Assembly (NCBI GenBank): GCA_963575745.1
Contig: CAUYUJ010019863.1
Coordinates: 42,896-106,895, forward strand
Source: Prorocentrum cordatum
Taxonomy: Eukaryota > Sar > Dinophyceae > Prorocentrales > Prorocentraceae
Direction: 5' to 3'
DNA: 64,000 nt
Made by a program: the position numbers and the translations under genes. Within the stretch, counting starts at the first letter, position 1, and each line of letters opens with the position of its first letter. Shown here one piece after another: positions 50,339 through 60,547 of the stretch. Under the pieces are notes generated by a model. That model saw nothing but the letters and a program-made list of their open reading frames with translations, was not told where the DNA came from and ran no database searches.

Positions 50339-50948
50339 GCCGACGGGCCGCCGGCCCCCCCTGGGGCCGGCACGCTGCACGCAGCCGTCTGCAGCAGCGC
50401 GTCGCTGCACGGCGCCCCGCCGTCCCTCGCCGGCACCGCGATGCTGCGCGAGCGGGAGTGCAGGCCCTCGCCGCACGTGGCCTCGGCAGGACGTGTGTTG
50501 CAGGCCTCGGGAAGAGAGCCAGCGAAGACGCATGCCACGCTCCTCGGTCCACGCCGCCCCCTCCCCCCCAAGAGGCCCAGAGTTGGCGGTGGGTCTGACG
50601 AGTCCTCCACTCCGACCGCAGCCTCCCCCGCGCGTGCCAGCTCCGAGCTCGGGAGGGGCGGGGGGAGGGTCCACCCGTGGCTTCCCCTCCACCGCAGCGC
50701 GCGTGGCACCGTCGATGATGTGCCACGCCAGGCGTCGCCTGGAGGCATGCTGCCAAGGCACCCGCGGAGAGGTCCGCACGCACGCGGGACCAGGCAGGGC
50801 GCACGGGGCCGTGGGCAGAGCGGAGGGCCGCCGCGGCCGCGGCCTCGGCAAGACCGCAGTAGCGGTGGGGGCGGAGCTCGGTGGCCCGGGCCCGCGTGCG
50901 GCACCCCCAGCAGGGGGTGGGGAGAGACGGAGCGCTGTGCAAAAGTCT
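50339..50948. other. GC-rich unassigned stretch between two family A elements
   Basis: Open frames of 150-290 codons run on both strands over the same bases, as expected from high GC. No domain recognised. A real exon cannot be excluded. Confidence 0.35.
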
Positions 50949-51110
50949 TAAGTCGAGCCTGTCCCCTACAGGGGGATTTTCGACGAAACATGCTCCAAAA
51001 ATACTCTGGGGACTATCTTTTGTTAGTACTTTTTGGCCTTTTGGGGGTATTTTGGGGGTATTCTTATTTTTTCGTCGAAAATCCCCCTGTAGGGGGACAC
51101 GCCCGACATA
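50949..51110. mobile_element. Family A TIR element, copy 9
   Basis: TAAGTCGAGCCTGTCCCC at left, GGGGGACACGCCCGACATA at right. TGCAAAAGTC and TGCAAGTC flank it, a target-site duplication with a small indel. Confidence 0.9.
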
Positions 51111-51550
51111 ATGCAAGTCACAGGGTGGCCGCGACTGTGCTGGCAACACAGCTGAGCAGCAACGGTTGCAAGTACGGGCGCGGCGCATGCACGAGACCCC
51201 CCCCCGAGCTCTCTGAGATGCCGTCCCCGATCTTTAGGGAATGCACAATGGTACCCCCTCCCCTTCTAGAGCCTGATCGGACAAGAACGGAAAGCGCCGC
51301 TTTAGTCCAATGGGCGCACTGGGCGAGGAAGAAGAAAATAGGGGCGAGGGCGAAGAGGAGGTGATGACAAGGACGACATGGCGGACGCGAGAATAGCGAG
51401 GAGGAGCATGAGGACCACGAGGAGGAAGCGAAGCGCAGGGACGAGGACGAAGCGCACGAGGGCCGCCACCGAGCCAGCGGCACGCTGGTACTGAGCAGCT
51501 GTCTGGTCTCTGCTGATGACCAGCTCGCCGATTTCCGGGATGCATGGAGT
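51111..51550. other. No gene recognised
   Basis: No domain. 51355-51430 is purine-rich (GAGGAGGTGATGAC, GAGGAGCATGAGG). Confidence 0.3.
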
Positions 51551-51708
51551 TGAGTCGGGCGTGTCCCCCTGCAGGGGCATTTTGGGCGAAAAACAGAAAA
51601 TACTCAAAAAATACACCCGAATGCTCAAAAATAGTCAAACATTCGCCCCCTGACTATATTTCTACTATTTTTGACTATTCCCCCTGTAGAGGGACATGCC
51701 CGGCTTCA
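51551..51708. mobile_element. Family A TIR element, copy 10
   Basis: TGAGTCGGGCGTGTCCC at left, GGGACATGCCCGGCTTCA at right. GCATGGAG and GCATAGAG flank it. Confidence 0.9.
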
Positions 51709-51868
51709 GCATAGAGCGCCCGGGGAGGGAGCCCCCCCGGGCTCCCCCCCCCCGCAACCGGTGCCCCCATCGTGGCCCCATGGAGCGCCGCCAGGGGGCC
51801 CCGACGTCGGCGGCCCGTCGGTGGCCCGGTGGTCTTTCTCAAGCTGTCTGTCGAGCGGGGGATCGACT

Positions 51869-51948
51869 GGAGGAGGGGGAGGAGGAGGAGGAGGAGGAGG
51901 AGGAGGAGGAGGAGGAGGAGGAGGAGGAGGAGGAGGAGGAGGAGGAGT
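51869..51948. repeat. GGA microsatellite
   Basis: About 25 near-perfect GGA units. Confidence 0.95.
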
Positions 51949-51983
51949 GCAGAATCGATTCGCCCCAGGATGGTTTTTGTCTG

Positions 51984-52195
51984 TCGATCGGCGGCGAGCG
52001 AGGGGGGGGAGTGAGAAGGAGAAGGCCTTCTCAGAAGGTGGCGGGACTTCTCGGAAGCCCTCGCGCCTTCTGAGAAGTTGTTTTTCTGTCTTCGGAGAAG
52101 GCCTACAACACTTCTCAGAAGGCTGGGGGACTTCCGAGCCTTCTGAGAAGGCCCGCCCCTTCTCACTTCCCCCCCGAGCGCGCCGCCGAGTCGAA
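51984..52195. mobile_element. Family M fold-back element, copy 2
   Basis: The left arm CGGCGGCGAGCG ... AGTGAGAAGG ... GGCCTTCTCAGAAGG is inverse to the right arm CCTTCTGAGAAGGCC ... CCTTCTCACTTCC ... CGCGCCGCCGAG, about 55 bases. Confidence 0.8.
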
Positions 52196-52590
52196 TCTCC
52201 GAAAAGTGCATCACATTTTCGGTGATTCGACAAGCCTTCGATGCGCTTCTCGTCGACCCGATGAGCAGATCAGCTTTGGGGTAAATCAACGTTGCATTCG
52301 ATGCCCTACTCGAGTTTGGGGTCTTCTGCCGCCAGGGCGTCGTGTTTCTAGGACCCCCCCTTCGTCGTGCGCATCCCCAGGGAAACCGCCCCCCTCGGTT
52401 CTGTTTTCTGGCGTCGTTCTGGCCTCCAGAGAGCGCCGACACAACTGACAGGAGCGAAGACCTCAAGATGCCTTCAAGCTGGTCCAACATGCCGTACGGA
52501 CAACCCAAGATGAGCCCAATGCGGCTACAGCCCAAGAAGGCTCCAAGAGGCTTTGCAGAAGGGCCCAGAAAACGAAATCACTGATTGCAC
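52196..52590. other. No gene recognised
   Basis: No domain; TCCAAGAGG motifs from 52480 onward lead into the next array. Confidence 0.3.
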
Positions 52591-52639
52591 CTTCAATTAT
52601 TCAATGAGTTTCGCGTTCTCGATGTTTCGGGTTTCCGAA

Positions 52640-52850
52640 CTGGCCCATAGGCATCCAAGACGGCCCAAGAGGCCCCCGAGACGGCCCAGGAGACCCCCAA
52701 GACTGCCCGAACGTGCCCCAAGACGGCCCCGAGAGGCCCGCAAGACGGCCCGCGAAGGCGCCAGGCAGGCCAAGACAGCCCGAAGGCGGCCGAGGAGGCC
52801 CCCGATACAGCCCACGAGGGCTCCGAGAGGCCCTCCCGGAGGGCCCCGAA
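52640..52850. repeat. AAGACGGCCC / CCAAGAGGCC array
   Basis: The same vocabulary as other arrays, preceded by GAGTTTCGCGTTCTCG. Its 3' part (CCGATACAGCCCACGAGGGC) is shared with 56215-56240 and 54635-54665, so these three arrays are copies of one longer repeat. Confidence 0.75.
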
Positions 52851-52894
52851 GAAGCCATGAGCATGCATGTTCCGCTCCTGTGCCGAACGAGGGA

Positions 52895-53074
52895 TACAGT
52901 TGCGGCGTTGACCTAAGGAACCCTAAATAAGGAACGAGGCCCCTTTTTTCCATAAGTGAACCTCCGTTCTCCTGTCGAAGACATAAGGAAAGCCTGAGGT
53001 AAGCTGTGAAACACGTAAGGAACGCGGAGCCCTTTCCCAACGAAAAGGGTTCCTTCTTCAGGGCCCCGACTGTA
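52895..53074. mobile_element. Family E TIR element, copy 3
   Basis: TACAGTTGCGGCGTTGACC at left, TTCAGGGCCCCGACTGTA at right, 180 bases. Confidence 0.9.
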
Positions 53075-53129
53075 TGTTCGAGTGCATCTGGACCCTCTGG
53101 ATTCTGCTTCGAATCAAGCTCGACTCAAC

Positions 53130-53340
53130 TTCGACCCAGGTCCGATTCGAGTCGACGAGCGGTCGACGGAGCATCGACGCACGAGCGGAGAGCGAGTGGC
53201 TCGAGGAAGGTCCCCAGAACGAGCATCTAGCCGTCGCGGTGTTCATGGACGCCATCGCGAACCTCTTCATCGCGAACCCGGAGACAGTGCTGCCCGTGAA
53301 CGCGGAGTTCCCGCCACTTCGGGCTCCCCCGACAGTCCAA
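53130..53340 (+). CDS. Possible exon, function unknown
   Basis: The plus frame reads RRSIDARAESEWLEEGPQN, then EHLAVAVFMDAIANLFIANP and ETVLPVNAEFPPLRAPP, with balanced composition, between a family E element and an AAGACGGCC array. No family recognised. The frame then runs into repeat, so the 3' limit is unknown. Confidence 0.3.
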
Positions 53341-53439
53341 CACAGCGCACCGTCGGCCTCCAGGGCGAGCAGCCGAGCGCCGCCAGGACGGCCAAAGCGC
53401 GGCCCCGGGGCCGGCCCAAGGGAGAGCTGCAGGGACGCC

Positions 53440-53660
53440 CCGAGAGAGCGCCCCTGGAGAGGACCCAAGACGGCCCAGAGAGAGGAGCCCAAGACGGCCC
53501 AGGAGAGGACCCAAGACGGCCCCTGGAGAGGACCCAAGACGGCCCAGGAGAGTCACAGGACGGCCCAAGAGAGCGCCCCTGGAGAGGACCCAAGACGGCC
53601 CCGGGGCCGGCCCAGGAGGGCTGCAGGGGCGGCCCAAGAGAGCGCCCCTGGAGAGGACCC
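53440..53660. repeat. GAGAGGACCCAAGACGGCCC tandem repeat
   Basis: Units of roughly 24-30 bases with CCTGGAGAGGACCCAAGACG recurring at about 53452, 53521, 53578 and 53646. Confidence 0.85.
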
Positions 53661-53812
53661 AAGGATTGCAAAAAAAACCCAGGATTGCAAAAAAACCCTG
53701 GATTGCAAAAAAAACTCTGTTTTTTTGCAATCCTGGGTTTTTTTGCAATCCTGTTTTTTTGTGCAATCCTTCGTTTTTTTTGCAATCCTTCGTTTTTTTT
53801 TGCAATCCGACG
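53661..53812. repeat. Inverted array of GGATTGCAAAAAAA
   Basis: Three copies of GGATTGCAAAAAAA are followed by five copies of the inverse TTTTTTTGCAATCC, spaced 17-20 bases. It forms a perfect stem with several alternative registers. It is markedly AT-rich inside a GC-rich region. Confidence 0.9.
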
Positions 53813-53879
53813 GCCCCGAGAGAGGAGCCCACGGCTGCCTCCGAGGGCTCCCAGGGCGAGCCGAGGCAGGAGAGCCCAG

Positions 53880-54092
53880 AGTCGAATCGATACGTCGGAT
53901 CGGCGATCGACATGAAGCGGATCGGCGGAACTCGGCAGCCGAGTCGGGACATGTCGAATCGGCGGAAATCGGCAAGCTGGTGTGCCTCCAGTGAGAAAGC
54001 GGGACCCAAATCGAAATCCCGAGTCGAATCGAATCGGAATCGGAGGCCATCGAAGTCGAATCGAATCGGATCGGGGGAATCGAAGCGAGCCC
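53880..54092. repeat. Family J dispersed repeat (GAATCGGAATCGG), copy 2
   Basis: Homologous to 23427-23646 over its whole length, with the same block order ending GAATCGAAGCGAGCCCTG. Confidence 0.85.
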
Positions 54093-54109
54093 TGCCAAGG
54101 AGCCCCTAA

Positions 54110-54215
54110 GGCGGCCCAAGGTGGCCCCAAGACGGCCCAGGCGACCTCCGAGACGGCCGCCGAAGGGCGGCAGACGGGCCAGGAGAGCTCTTAAAGACGG
54201 CCCAAGAGGCCGCCG
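54110..54215. repeat. CCCAAGACGGCC short array
   Basis: GCGGCCCAAGGTGGCCCC and CCAAGACGGCCCAGG units. Confidence 0.65.
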
Positions 54216-54252
54216 ATGCCGTCCAGCAGCGCTCCACTAGACACTCCAGCTG

Positions 54253-54375
54253 GCCATCGCTCGGACGTCCATTCCCTGTGTTTTTGTCGGTTTCGTGCGC
54301 GTTTTTTGCCAACTGATCAAGGATGCTCCTCGATGGTCCTCGTCGGAGGAAAAACGCACACGTCCGAGCGATGCC
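54253..54375. mobile_element. Family F TIR element, copy 2
   Basis: GCCATCGCTCGGACGTCC at left, CACGTCCGAGCGATGCC at right; interior TTTTGTCGGTTTCGTGCG and GATCAAGGATGCTCCTCG. Confidence 0.9.
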
Positions 54376-54469
54376 AAGCCAGGAGGGGCCCGAAGAAGCT
54401 CAAATCATTGACCCCCTGTAGCTGTGAAATCGATGTCGGCTTGTCCCTCTCTTCCTGGCCTCTGGCAGC

Positions 54470-54695
54470 CCAAGACGGCACTGTGGGACTGCAAGACGCG
54501 CCAAGAGGCCCCAAGATGGCCCCAAGACGGCTCACGCGAGCTCCCAAACGGCCCGAAAGCGCCACAAGCGGGCACCAAGACTGCCCGCGAAGGCGTCAGA
54601 CAGACCAAGACAGCCCTAAGACGGCCAAGAGGCAGACGATACAGCCCAGGATGGCTCCAAGAGGCCCTCCAAAAGGGCCCTGAAAAAGTAATCCC
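54470..54695. repeat. AAGACGGC / AAGAGGCCC array
   Basis: Same long repeat as 52640-52850 and 56010-56285. Confidence 0.7.
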
Positions 54696-54699
54696 ACCA

Positions 54700-54830
54700 G
54701 CCCTTTGGGCGTGAGTGGTTTAGGGAGCTTTCTCTGTTCTCAACCCCCCAACCCCCCTTCTTCCCCTTCGGGGAAGGGTTTACCCCTCCCCCTACCCCCT
54801 CCCCCTGGACCTGGACAGGGAGCCCGGGGT
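54700..54830. repeat. Family I dispersed repeat, copy 2
   Basis: GCCCTTTGGGCGTGAGTGG ... GGGGAAGGGTTTACCCC ... GGACCTGGACAGGG, homologous to 9721-9845. Confidence 0.8.
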
Positions 54831-54939
54831 GTGCTCAGGGGGGTCTTTTTCGACTCCAGGGAGGGTAAAAAAACGACGACCCTCACGAGGATTCTGGCCC
54901 CGACGGGGGGACGGAGTTTGGCCCCTCTGCTCTTCTTTG

Positions 54940-55090
54940 AAGCAAGAATCATTGATTTTACTACGGTTTTGGCCCCATTTTGGCCTCCTGAGGGGGGCGC
55001 GCTTCTTTTCCTCCATAGCAAAATCGTTGATTTACTAAGGTTTTGGCCTCATTTTGTCCTTTTCAGGGGGCGGCGCTCCTTTGCGCTTCA
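54940..55090. repeat. 76-bp tandem duplication
   Basis: ATCATTGATTTTACTACGG and ATCGTTGATTTACTAAGG start at 54949 and 55025, each followed by TTTTGGCC-CATTTTG and GGGGGCG-CGC. Confidence 0.85.
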
Positions 55091-55094
55091 GAGG

Positions 55095-55330
55095 AGGTCG
55101 CAAGAGGCCCCAAGATGGCCCCAAGAGGCTCCCAGGAGGATCCCAAGAGGCCTCCAAGAGGCCCCCAAGAGGCCCCCAAGAGGCCCCAAGAGGTCCCCAA
55201 GAGGCTCCCAAGAGGCCCCCAAGAGGCCCCAAGAGGCTCCAAGAGGCCCCCAAGAGGCCCCCAAGAGGCCTCCAAGAGGCCTCCAAGAGGCCCCAAGAGG
55301 CTCCAAGAGGCCCCCAAGAGGCCCCACGAG
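55095..55330. repeat. CCCCAAGAGG short tandem array
   Basis: The purest form of the AAGAGGCCCC array: CCCCCAAGAGGCCCCCAAGA, with periods of 9-12. Confidence 0.95.
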
Positions 55331-55735
55331 GAGCCCGAACGACTCACACCAGGACGAGGGGCCCGAACGACTCACACCACGAAGAGCCCGAACGACTCAC
55401 ACCACAAGGAGGGGCCCGAACGACTCACACCAGGACGTGGCGCCCGAACGACTCACACCACGAGGAGCCCGAAGCGACTCACACCACGACGCGGGCCCCG
55501 AACGACTCACACCACGAGGAGCCCGAACGAGTCACACCAGGAGGAGGGGCCCGAACGACTCACACCAGGATGAGGGGCCCGAACAACTCACACCACGAGA
55601 AGCCCGAACGACTCACACCAGGACGAAGAGCCCGAACGACTCACACCACGAAGAGCCCGAACGACTCACACCAGGAAGAAGGGCCCGAACGACTCACACC
55701 AAGACGAGAAACCCCAAACGACTCAAATCACGAGG
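55330..55735. repeat. GGCCCGAACGACTCACACCA minisatellite, about 14 units
   Basis: GCCCGAACGACTCACACCA followed by variable CGAGGA, GGACGAGGGG or CGAAGA gives unit lengths of about 25-31 bases. All three plus frames stay open over much of it. Confidence 0.95.
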
Positions 55736-56005
55736 AGCGCTTTCTCTCCCTCCTCCTCCGCCTCGTCCTTCTCCCGCTCCCCCCACAAGGAGGATGTACA
55801 AGGAGGCGGGAGGAAGGAGGAACAGGGGAGATATGCGGGGCCAAGCAGACACACGCCTGAAAAACACGACTGTCGGCATGCTTCGCAAGAATTGCTGCTG
55901 TGAGATGGGCTGGTGGGGATACGCGAAGCGTAAAGAATTGGTATAATGTTACCGTGAGTTGTTGGATGAGTTTCGCAATTCCCCCTTTACTAGACTCCGA
56001 CAGAC
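55736..56005. other. No gene recognised
   Basis: CTCC tract at 55745-55790, then GGGATACGCGAAGCGTAAAG (55916), a repeat end also seen near 38970. Confidence 0.4.
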
Positions 56006-56009
56006 GACG

Positions 56010-56285
56010 GCCTCCAAGATGGACCAGGAGGGTCCCAAAGCGCCTCCAAAAACGGCTTAAGACGGCACCAACAAGGCCCCAAGCCGACCCCAGCACCTCC
56101 AAGACGGCCCGAACGCGCCCCAAGAGGGCCCCGAGACGGCCAAGAGAGGCTCTCAAGACGGCCTCCGAAGACGTCAGAAATGCCAAAGGAGTCCTGAGAC
56201 GGCCGAGGAGGCCCCCGATACAGCCCAAGAGGGCTCCAAGAGGCCCTCCAGGAGGCCCCCGGAAGAGCCAAACTCACGGATGCTT
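56010..56285. repeat. AAGACGGCCC / AGGCCCCC array
   Basis: Same vocabulary and 3' block (CCGATACAGCCCAAGAGGGC) as 52640-52850. Confidence 0.75.
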
Positions 56286-56560
56286 TCACATCTGTGTTGC
56301 GTTCCCGCCGCTTCGCGCTTCCGACAGCACAAGGCGGCACCGTGGGCTTCAAGAGCCCCCAAGGCAACCGCCAAACCCATCCGACGGGCCACGGTCGCCC
56401 TGAGACGGCCCACGGGGCACTGAGAGGCCCAAAGAGGATCCCAGAGGGCCCCTTATGAGGCCCCCGAGAGGTGCCTGGGAGGCCTCCGCGAGTCGAGGGA
56501 GCAAGGCCAAAAGGTCGAGGTCAAGACCCGCTTGAGCTCGGGGCCGCGCGCGGAACCGCT
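56286..56560. other. No gene recognised
   Basis: Further AGGCCC-type sequence (56400-56490). No domain. Confidence 0.3.
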
Positions 56561-56562
56561 GT

Positions 56563-56907
56563 GGGCCTTCCGTGCCACCTCCGCCACAGTGCCCTGCTGC
56601 GCTGCCACGGTGACGGGGTTTGCCGCAGGCAACCGGATACGGCAGGTTCGTGTCGTGCCGACCCCAGCGATGGTTTCTGTCACCTCGGGGATCGTTCAAC
56701 CTTGAACGATCGGCCCTCTCCGCAACGTCCGATCGTTCAACATCGACCGATTCTGGGCCGCCGTCGGCGTTCAACGTTGAACGTCGGCGGCGGGGTCGCC
56801 GCCGGTCGACACGACGCGAACCTACCGTACCCCTTCTTGCTGAGATGTTCCGTGTCGGAGCTCGCGGCCGCACTTTCGGAAGCGCTGGTGTGGCAGCATT
56901 GCCGAGG
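56563..56907. mobile_element. Long fold-back element with GTTCAACGTTGAAC palindromes
   Basis: GATACGGCAGGTTCGTGTCG TGCCGACC (56636-56664) is inverse to GGTCGACACGACGCGAACC TACCGTACC (56805-56832), and weaker pairing extends about 60 bases further out. Inside are GATCGTTCAAC-CTTGAACGATC and GTTCAACGTTGAAC, perfect or near-perfect palindromes. Confidence 0.7.
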
Positions 56908-57358
56908 CCGCGCGAAGGAAAACCACAGTGCCTGATGGTATGGCTGGCCTACGGTAACACTGGCACGAGCGTTCTCTCTTTCCTGCTGACCGCCCGGTTC
57001 GTACCAACAACATGCGGTGACATTCAAGCATCACGTGTAGGCAACACCTGGTCCAAAACGCTGGAGTTCCCGCCAGTCTGGCTCGCAGCAGGACTAGGCA
57101 TACATCCTCCGAGTGTGACTCGGGTGTGCCGCCCGAGTGTATCGCCTGAGAGGACCGCGCTGCAACTCGCGACCCCCTGGGTTTGCCCGTTCACGTCCTG
57201 CACGCCTGGCCCACGAGCACAGCTTACGCCAGCGCAAATGTGACACCCCGAGTGCGCTGCGCGAGTGTACCGCGCGTGCTGGGCGGGCGGGACATTCAAT
57301 CGCGAGTCCCTCCTAGAATCTGAGGAAGTCCCAAGCGAGAACACGGTTCCGAAGACTC
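56908..57358. other. No gene recognised
   Basis: Short CGAGTGT motifs (57113-57145, 57248-57270). No domain. Confidence 0.3.
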
Positions 57359-57482
57359 GCCATCGCTCGGACGTCCATTCCTCGTGCATGTGTCGGTTTC
57401 GTGCGTGTTTGTTTTTCTAAGGTTGACCCCAAGGGCTCCTCGACTGTCCTCGCCAGGAAAAATGCACACAGCCGAGCGATGC
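57359..57482. mobile_element. Family F TIR element, copy 3
   Basis: GCCATCGCTCGGACGTCC at left, CACAGCCGAGCGATGC at right. Confidence 0.9.
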
Positions 57483-58024
57483 TATGAAGATTGCTGTTCG
57501 GAAGTCCTGGGTGAGAGCGCGATTCCAGCGCGGCGCGAGTGCGACCCCTGAATAGGTTGTAAAAGGTTGTCTGGCGAGAGCGCGACTCTTCAACGAATTA
57601 AAAAACAAATCTCGAGCGGGAACGCGATTCCTCCGCACAGCCGGGAGCAACTGCAGCGGGGGGAGCAGCAAGGCAGCTTCGGGCTCAGGACCTTCCCTGA
57701 CAGAGATGGTTGCGCTCTTGACCTCTGGGTGTGTGTCCGGGGGAGGGGTGCAGAACCCTCATTAGCTTGGTTCTTCTTAAATCTGCTCAGTGCGTTTTTT
57801 TGTTTAGTTTTCCATTCGGCGTGTTGGAACGCGGCTTTTTTGCTAGCACAACACCCTCTAGTGAACATGAGTGACCAGACCAGACGGGCGCAGGCCCGCA
57901 ACAAAAGCTGGGGCCACAGCGCCCTCTCGAGCCAGCGAAGATGACAACTCGCTACTCGACCTGGCAGAGCGGGGGCTCAACCGACCACCAAGTGCAAGCC
58001 CTGTTGTGCACGCGCTGCAAGACT
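57483..58024. other. No gene recognised
   Basis: GAGAGCGCGATTCC / GGAACGCGATTCC short repeat (57512-57630). No domain. Confidence 0.3.
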
Positions 58025-58183
58025 TACGTCGGTCACGTCCCTCTGCAGGAGGAATATTCAGCAATTGTCAAAAGATGCTCTGGGAACGATTATTTGACTA
58101 CGTCTGACTTTTTGTTGTGCAGTTTTGGAGTATTGGTTGCCCGTCTTTCAGAACCCGCCTGTAGGGGTAGATGCCCGACCTGA
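58025..58183. mobile_element. Family A TIR element, copy 11 (diverged)
   Basis: TACGTCGGTCACGTCCC at left, GGTAGATGCCCGACCTGA at right; CAAGAC flanks both sides (58018 and 58186). Confidence 0.7.
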
Positions 58184-58189
58184 TACAAG

Positions 58190-58300
58190 ACACGTGGTGC
58201 AATATCTGTGGGGTGCAGGCCACGTAGCGTAAGCAACGTGTTAGAAGCAGCGTGGTGCACGCCATGCGTGGTGCGAGCTACGTGGTGCGCGCTGTGTGAC
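58190..58300. repeat. GTGCAAT/GTGGTGC short repeat patch
   Basis: GTGGTGCAATATCTGTGGGG and GTGGTGCGAGCTACGTGG units, the same vocabulary as 33130-34570. Confidence 0.75.
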
Positions 58301-58438
58301 GTGCTGTCGGAACTCTCTGCTCAGCGTGTCGCCGCGGCGGCACGGGCGACACGCTGTGCCCTGCCAGCGGCTAGCGCGTCGCTCCGCTCCGCTGGGCGGG
58401 GAGCTCGGGAAGGCTTGGGACGTTGATGAAGGGGCCCT

Positions 58439-58589
58439 GGGACACACAAATAAATACACACAAATAAAAGGATCCCCCATATTTTCCCATACTTCCTGGG
58501 TTTTTGTCTTCCCCCCCACTTCCCATATTTTCCAATATTTTCTGGGGAATCGACGATTAATTGTGTCTGTGTGTTTTTTCCCCTCCTGA
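58439..58589. mobile_element. Family D element, copy 4
   Basis: AAGGGGCCCTGGGACACAC start, CCCCTCCTGA end; flanked by GTTGATG and GTTGAAG (6 of 7). Confidence 0.9.
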
Positions 58590-58727
58590 GTTGAAGCCTG
58601 GGAGTCTGAAGCGGAGAGCGTGTCGCACCGGAGCGTGGTGGGCCAAGACTGGCAAACGGACGCGCTGTCCAAAAGTTCCCGGCCGTGAGCTATACAGTGA
58701 AAGCTATGAGGTGCAAGCTCATTGGAA

Positions 58728-58907
58728 TACAGTCGGGGCGTTGACCTAAGGAACCCTCAATAAGGAACGAGGCCTCTATTTTCCATAAGTTAAACTTTGA
58801 TTTCACATCGAAAACCCAAGGAAAACCTAAGGCAAGCTGCGAAACTATCAAGGAACACGGAGCCCCTCCCCAACGAAAAGGGTTCCTTCTTCAGGGCCCC
58901 GACTGTA
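58728..58907. mobile_element. Family E TIR element, copy 4 (best preserved)
   Basis: TACAGTCGGGGCGTTGACC at left, TTCAGGGCCCCGACTGTA at right, 180 bases; the ends are inverse over 11 bases. Confidence 0.9.
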
Positions 58908-58959
58908 AGCTCTGAAGTGCGAGAACGGTGGCGCGAGCTTCCGTAGGAGCCCGACCACA

Positions 58960-59330
58960 AGAAACCCTCCACGAGAAACCCAACCCCTGGAACCCCAGGC
59001 AGTCCACGGACCTCTTTTAAGTGCGGAAGCATCACGCGTTCCATCGCAAAACAATGAGAATTCAAGAAAACCAGCCCTGGAACCCCAGGAAGTCCACGGA
59101 CTTTTGAGTGCGGAAGCGTCACGCGCTCCATCGCAAGACAATGGGAGTTCAAGGAACCCGGGGCACCCCAGGCCGACCAGCCATAACTGGGGGAGCTGTG
59201 GTCCTTACCCCCCTGGAGGAACCCATCGCATCGACGATCTCTCGAGAGGGGTGTTGAAATCGATGGGTCCCCCAGGGGGGGAAGGACCACAGCTCCCCCA
59301 GTTGTGACTGGCCTGCCAGAGGCAAGAGAG
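58960..59330. repeat. Short duplicated segments (CCTGGAACCCCAGG-AGTCCACGGAC)
   Basis: CCTGGAACCCCAGG with AGTCCACGGACTTTT recurs at 58985 and 59076, each followed by AGTGCGGAAGC-TCACGCG. A CCCCCAGTTATGGCTG/AACTGGGGGAGC inverted pair lies at 59175-59310. Confidence 0.7.
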
Positions 59331-59397
59331 GTGTTTTCTTTGGGCATGGGCCTCCACAGTATGCAATATGAGGCGCCCGCGAACGCGGCGCCCTGGA

Positions 59398-59635
59398 GTC
59401 CTCCTAGATGGGGTCGGAGTAGATGGGGTCGGTGGATCGCGCCGCATCGGCGATGCATCGGCGATGCATCGACGATGCATCGGCGATGCACTGGGAATGC
59501 ATCGACGACGTCGGCGATGCAATGGCGACGTAGACGTGAAGCACATCGGGCCCCGCATCGAGACGCATCGTCGATACATCGGCGATGCGGCGCGATCCTC
59601 CGACCCCATCTACTCCGACCCCATCTAGGAGGCCT
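59398..59635. mobile_element. Family K TIR element with GCATCGGCGATG iterons, copy 2
   Basis: The left arm CCTCCTAGATGGGGTCGGAG TAGATGGGGTCGG pairs with the right arm CCGACCCCATCTACTCCGAC CCCATCTAGGAGG over about 50 bases with very few mismatches. The iteron core is GCATCGGCGATGCATCGACG. Flanks AGGCGCCCGCG and AGGCGCCCACG begin a diverged direct repeat of about 25 bases (59371 and 59636). Confidence 0.9.
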
Positions 59636-59809
59636 AGGCGCCCACGGCCGCGCACCCCGGGCGAGACCTCGACACGCCCAGCCGGCGCCCCGGGGCGCCC
59701 GCGAGGCGCCCCCCGGGCGAAGCCTCAAAAGGCACCCAGCCGACGCACGCGCGCGCGCCCACGAGGCGCCCACGGCCGCTCGCCGGGCGGAGCCCGGCCA
59801 CGGCCATCA

Positions 59810-59965
59810 CCGTCGTCGGCGGCGGCGGCGTCGTCGTATCGTCGGCGTCGGCGTCGTTGTCGTGGTCGCCGAAGATCGCGAGGGGGGGTCACCGTCGTCG
59901 TCGGCGGCGGCGTCGTCGTGTCGTCTGCGTCGGCGTCCTTGTCGTTGCCGTCACCCATCGTCGTC
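59810..59965. repeat. GTCGTCGGCGGCGGC trinucleotide repeat
   Basis: GTCGTCGTC and GGCGGC runs. Confidence 0.85.
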
Positions 59966-60179
59966 GGCAGCGCGTCGAGCGCAAACACTGTGTGGAGAAC
60001 GCGGTGCGAGAGCCGAGGGGGCGCGCCTCGGCTGAGAAAAAGAAGTTCGGCCGGGTGGCGGGGTCACGAACAAGCTCTCGTAACAAGAGAAGGTTCGCCG
60101 ATTAAACACAAAGTGGGTGATGTGTGCCTTGTCGCTTTCGGTTCCCGATCGACGCCCGGCGTCTACACTTAGCCCAACT

Positions 60180-60330
60180 GGGTTCAAGTGGCGGTCCAAA
60201 GTCTCGCGGCTATATTGCCGCCGTCACCGCCCCGTCGTCGTATCGTCGCCACCTGTCGTTTGGGCCTGGGTGGCGGTCTGTCGACTATGTTGCCGCCGTC
60301 GCCGCCCAGTCGCCACTTCAAAGATTGGAC
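60180..60330. repeat. Family N two-unit repeat, inverted copy
   Basis: GGCCTGGGTGGCGG ... GCCGCCGTCGCCGCCC is the inverse complement of the block at 34603-34765. Two units. Confidence 0.7.
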
Positions 60331-60547
60331 AACGCAAATTGCATTGCATATCTTCTCCCTTCTTTAAAAGTATAGACTCTACCCCCCCCCCGCGTTATCA
60401 CTCCCCCCGCGTCCTATGTAAATCACATATGACTTTGACCGCATGTCCATCCTAAATATGAAATCACAATGTCCCAGTCCAACCGGGTTCCCCCCTGAGG
60501 TTCCCTTGTAAAAAACACTATGCGGTGATATCTTTTGTTATAACATA

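Noticed and set aside
56453-56683. A further thrombospondin repeat (CGVGTTRT / HCGGGGTEGPQRFRARP on minus)
   Set aside because: No W-x-x-W-x-x-C start nearby and the sequence is one arm of a fold-back element, so the resemblance is probably chance.
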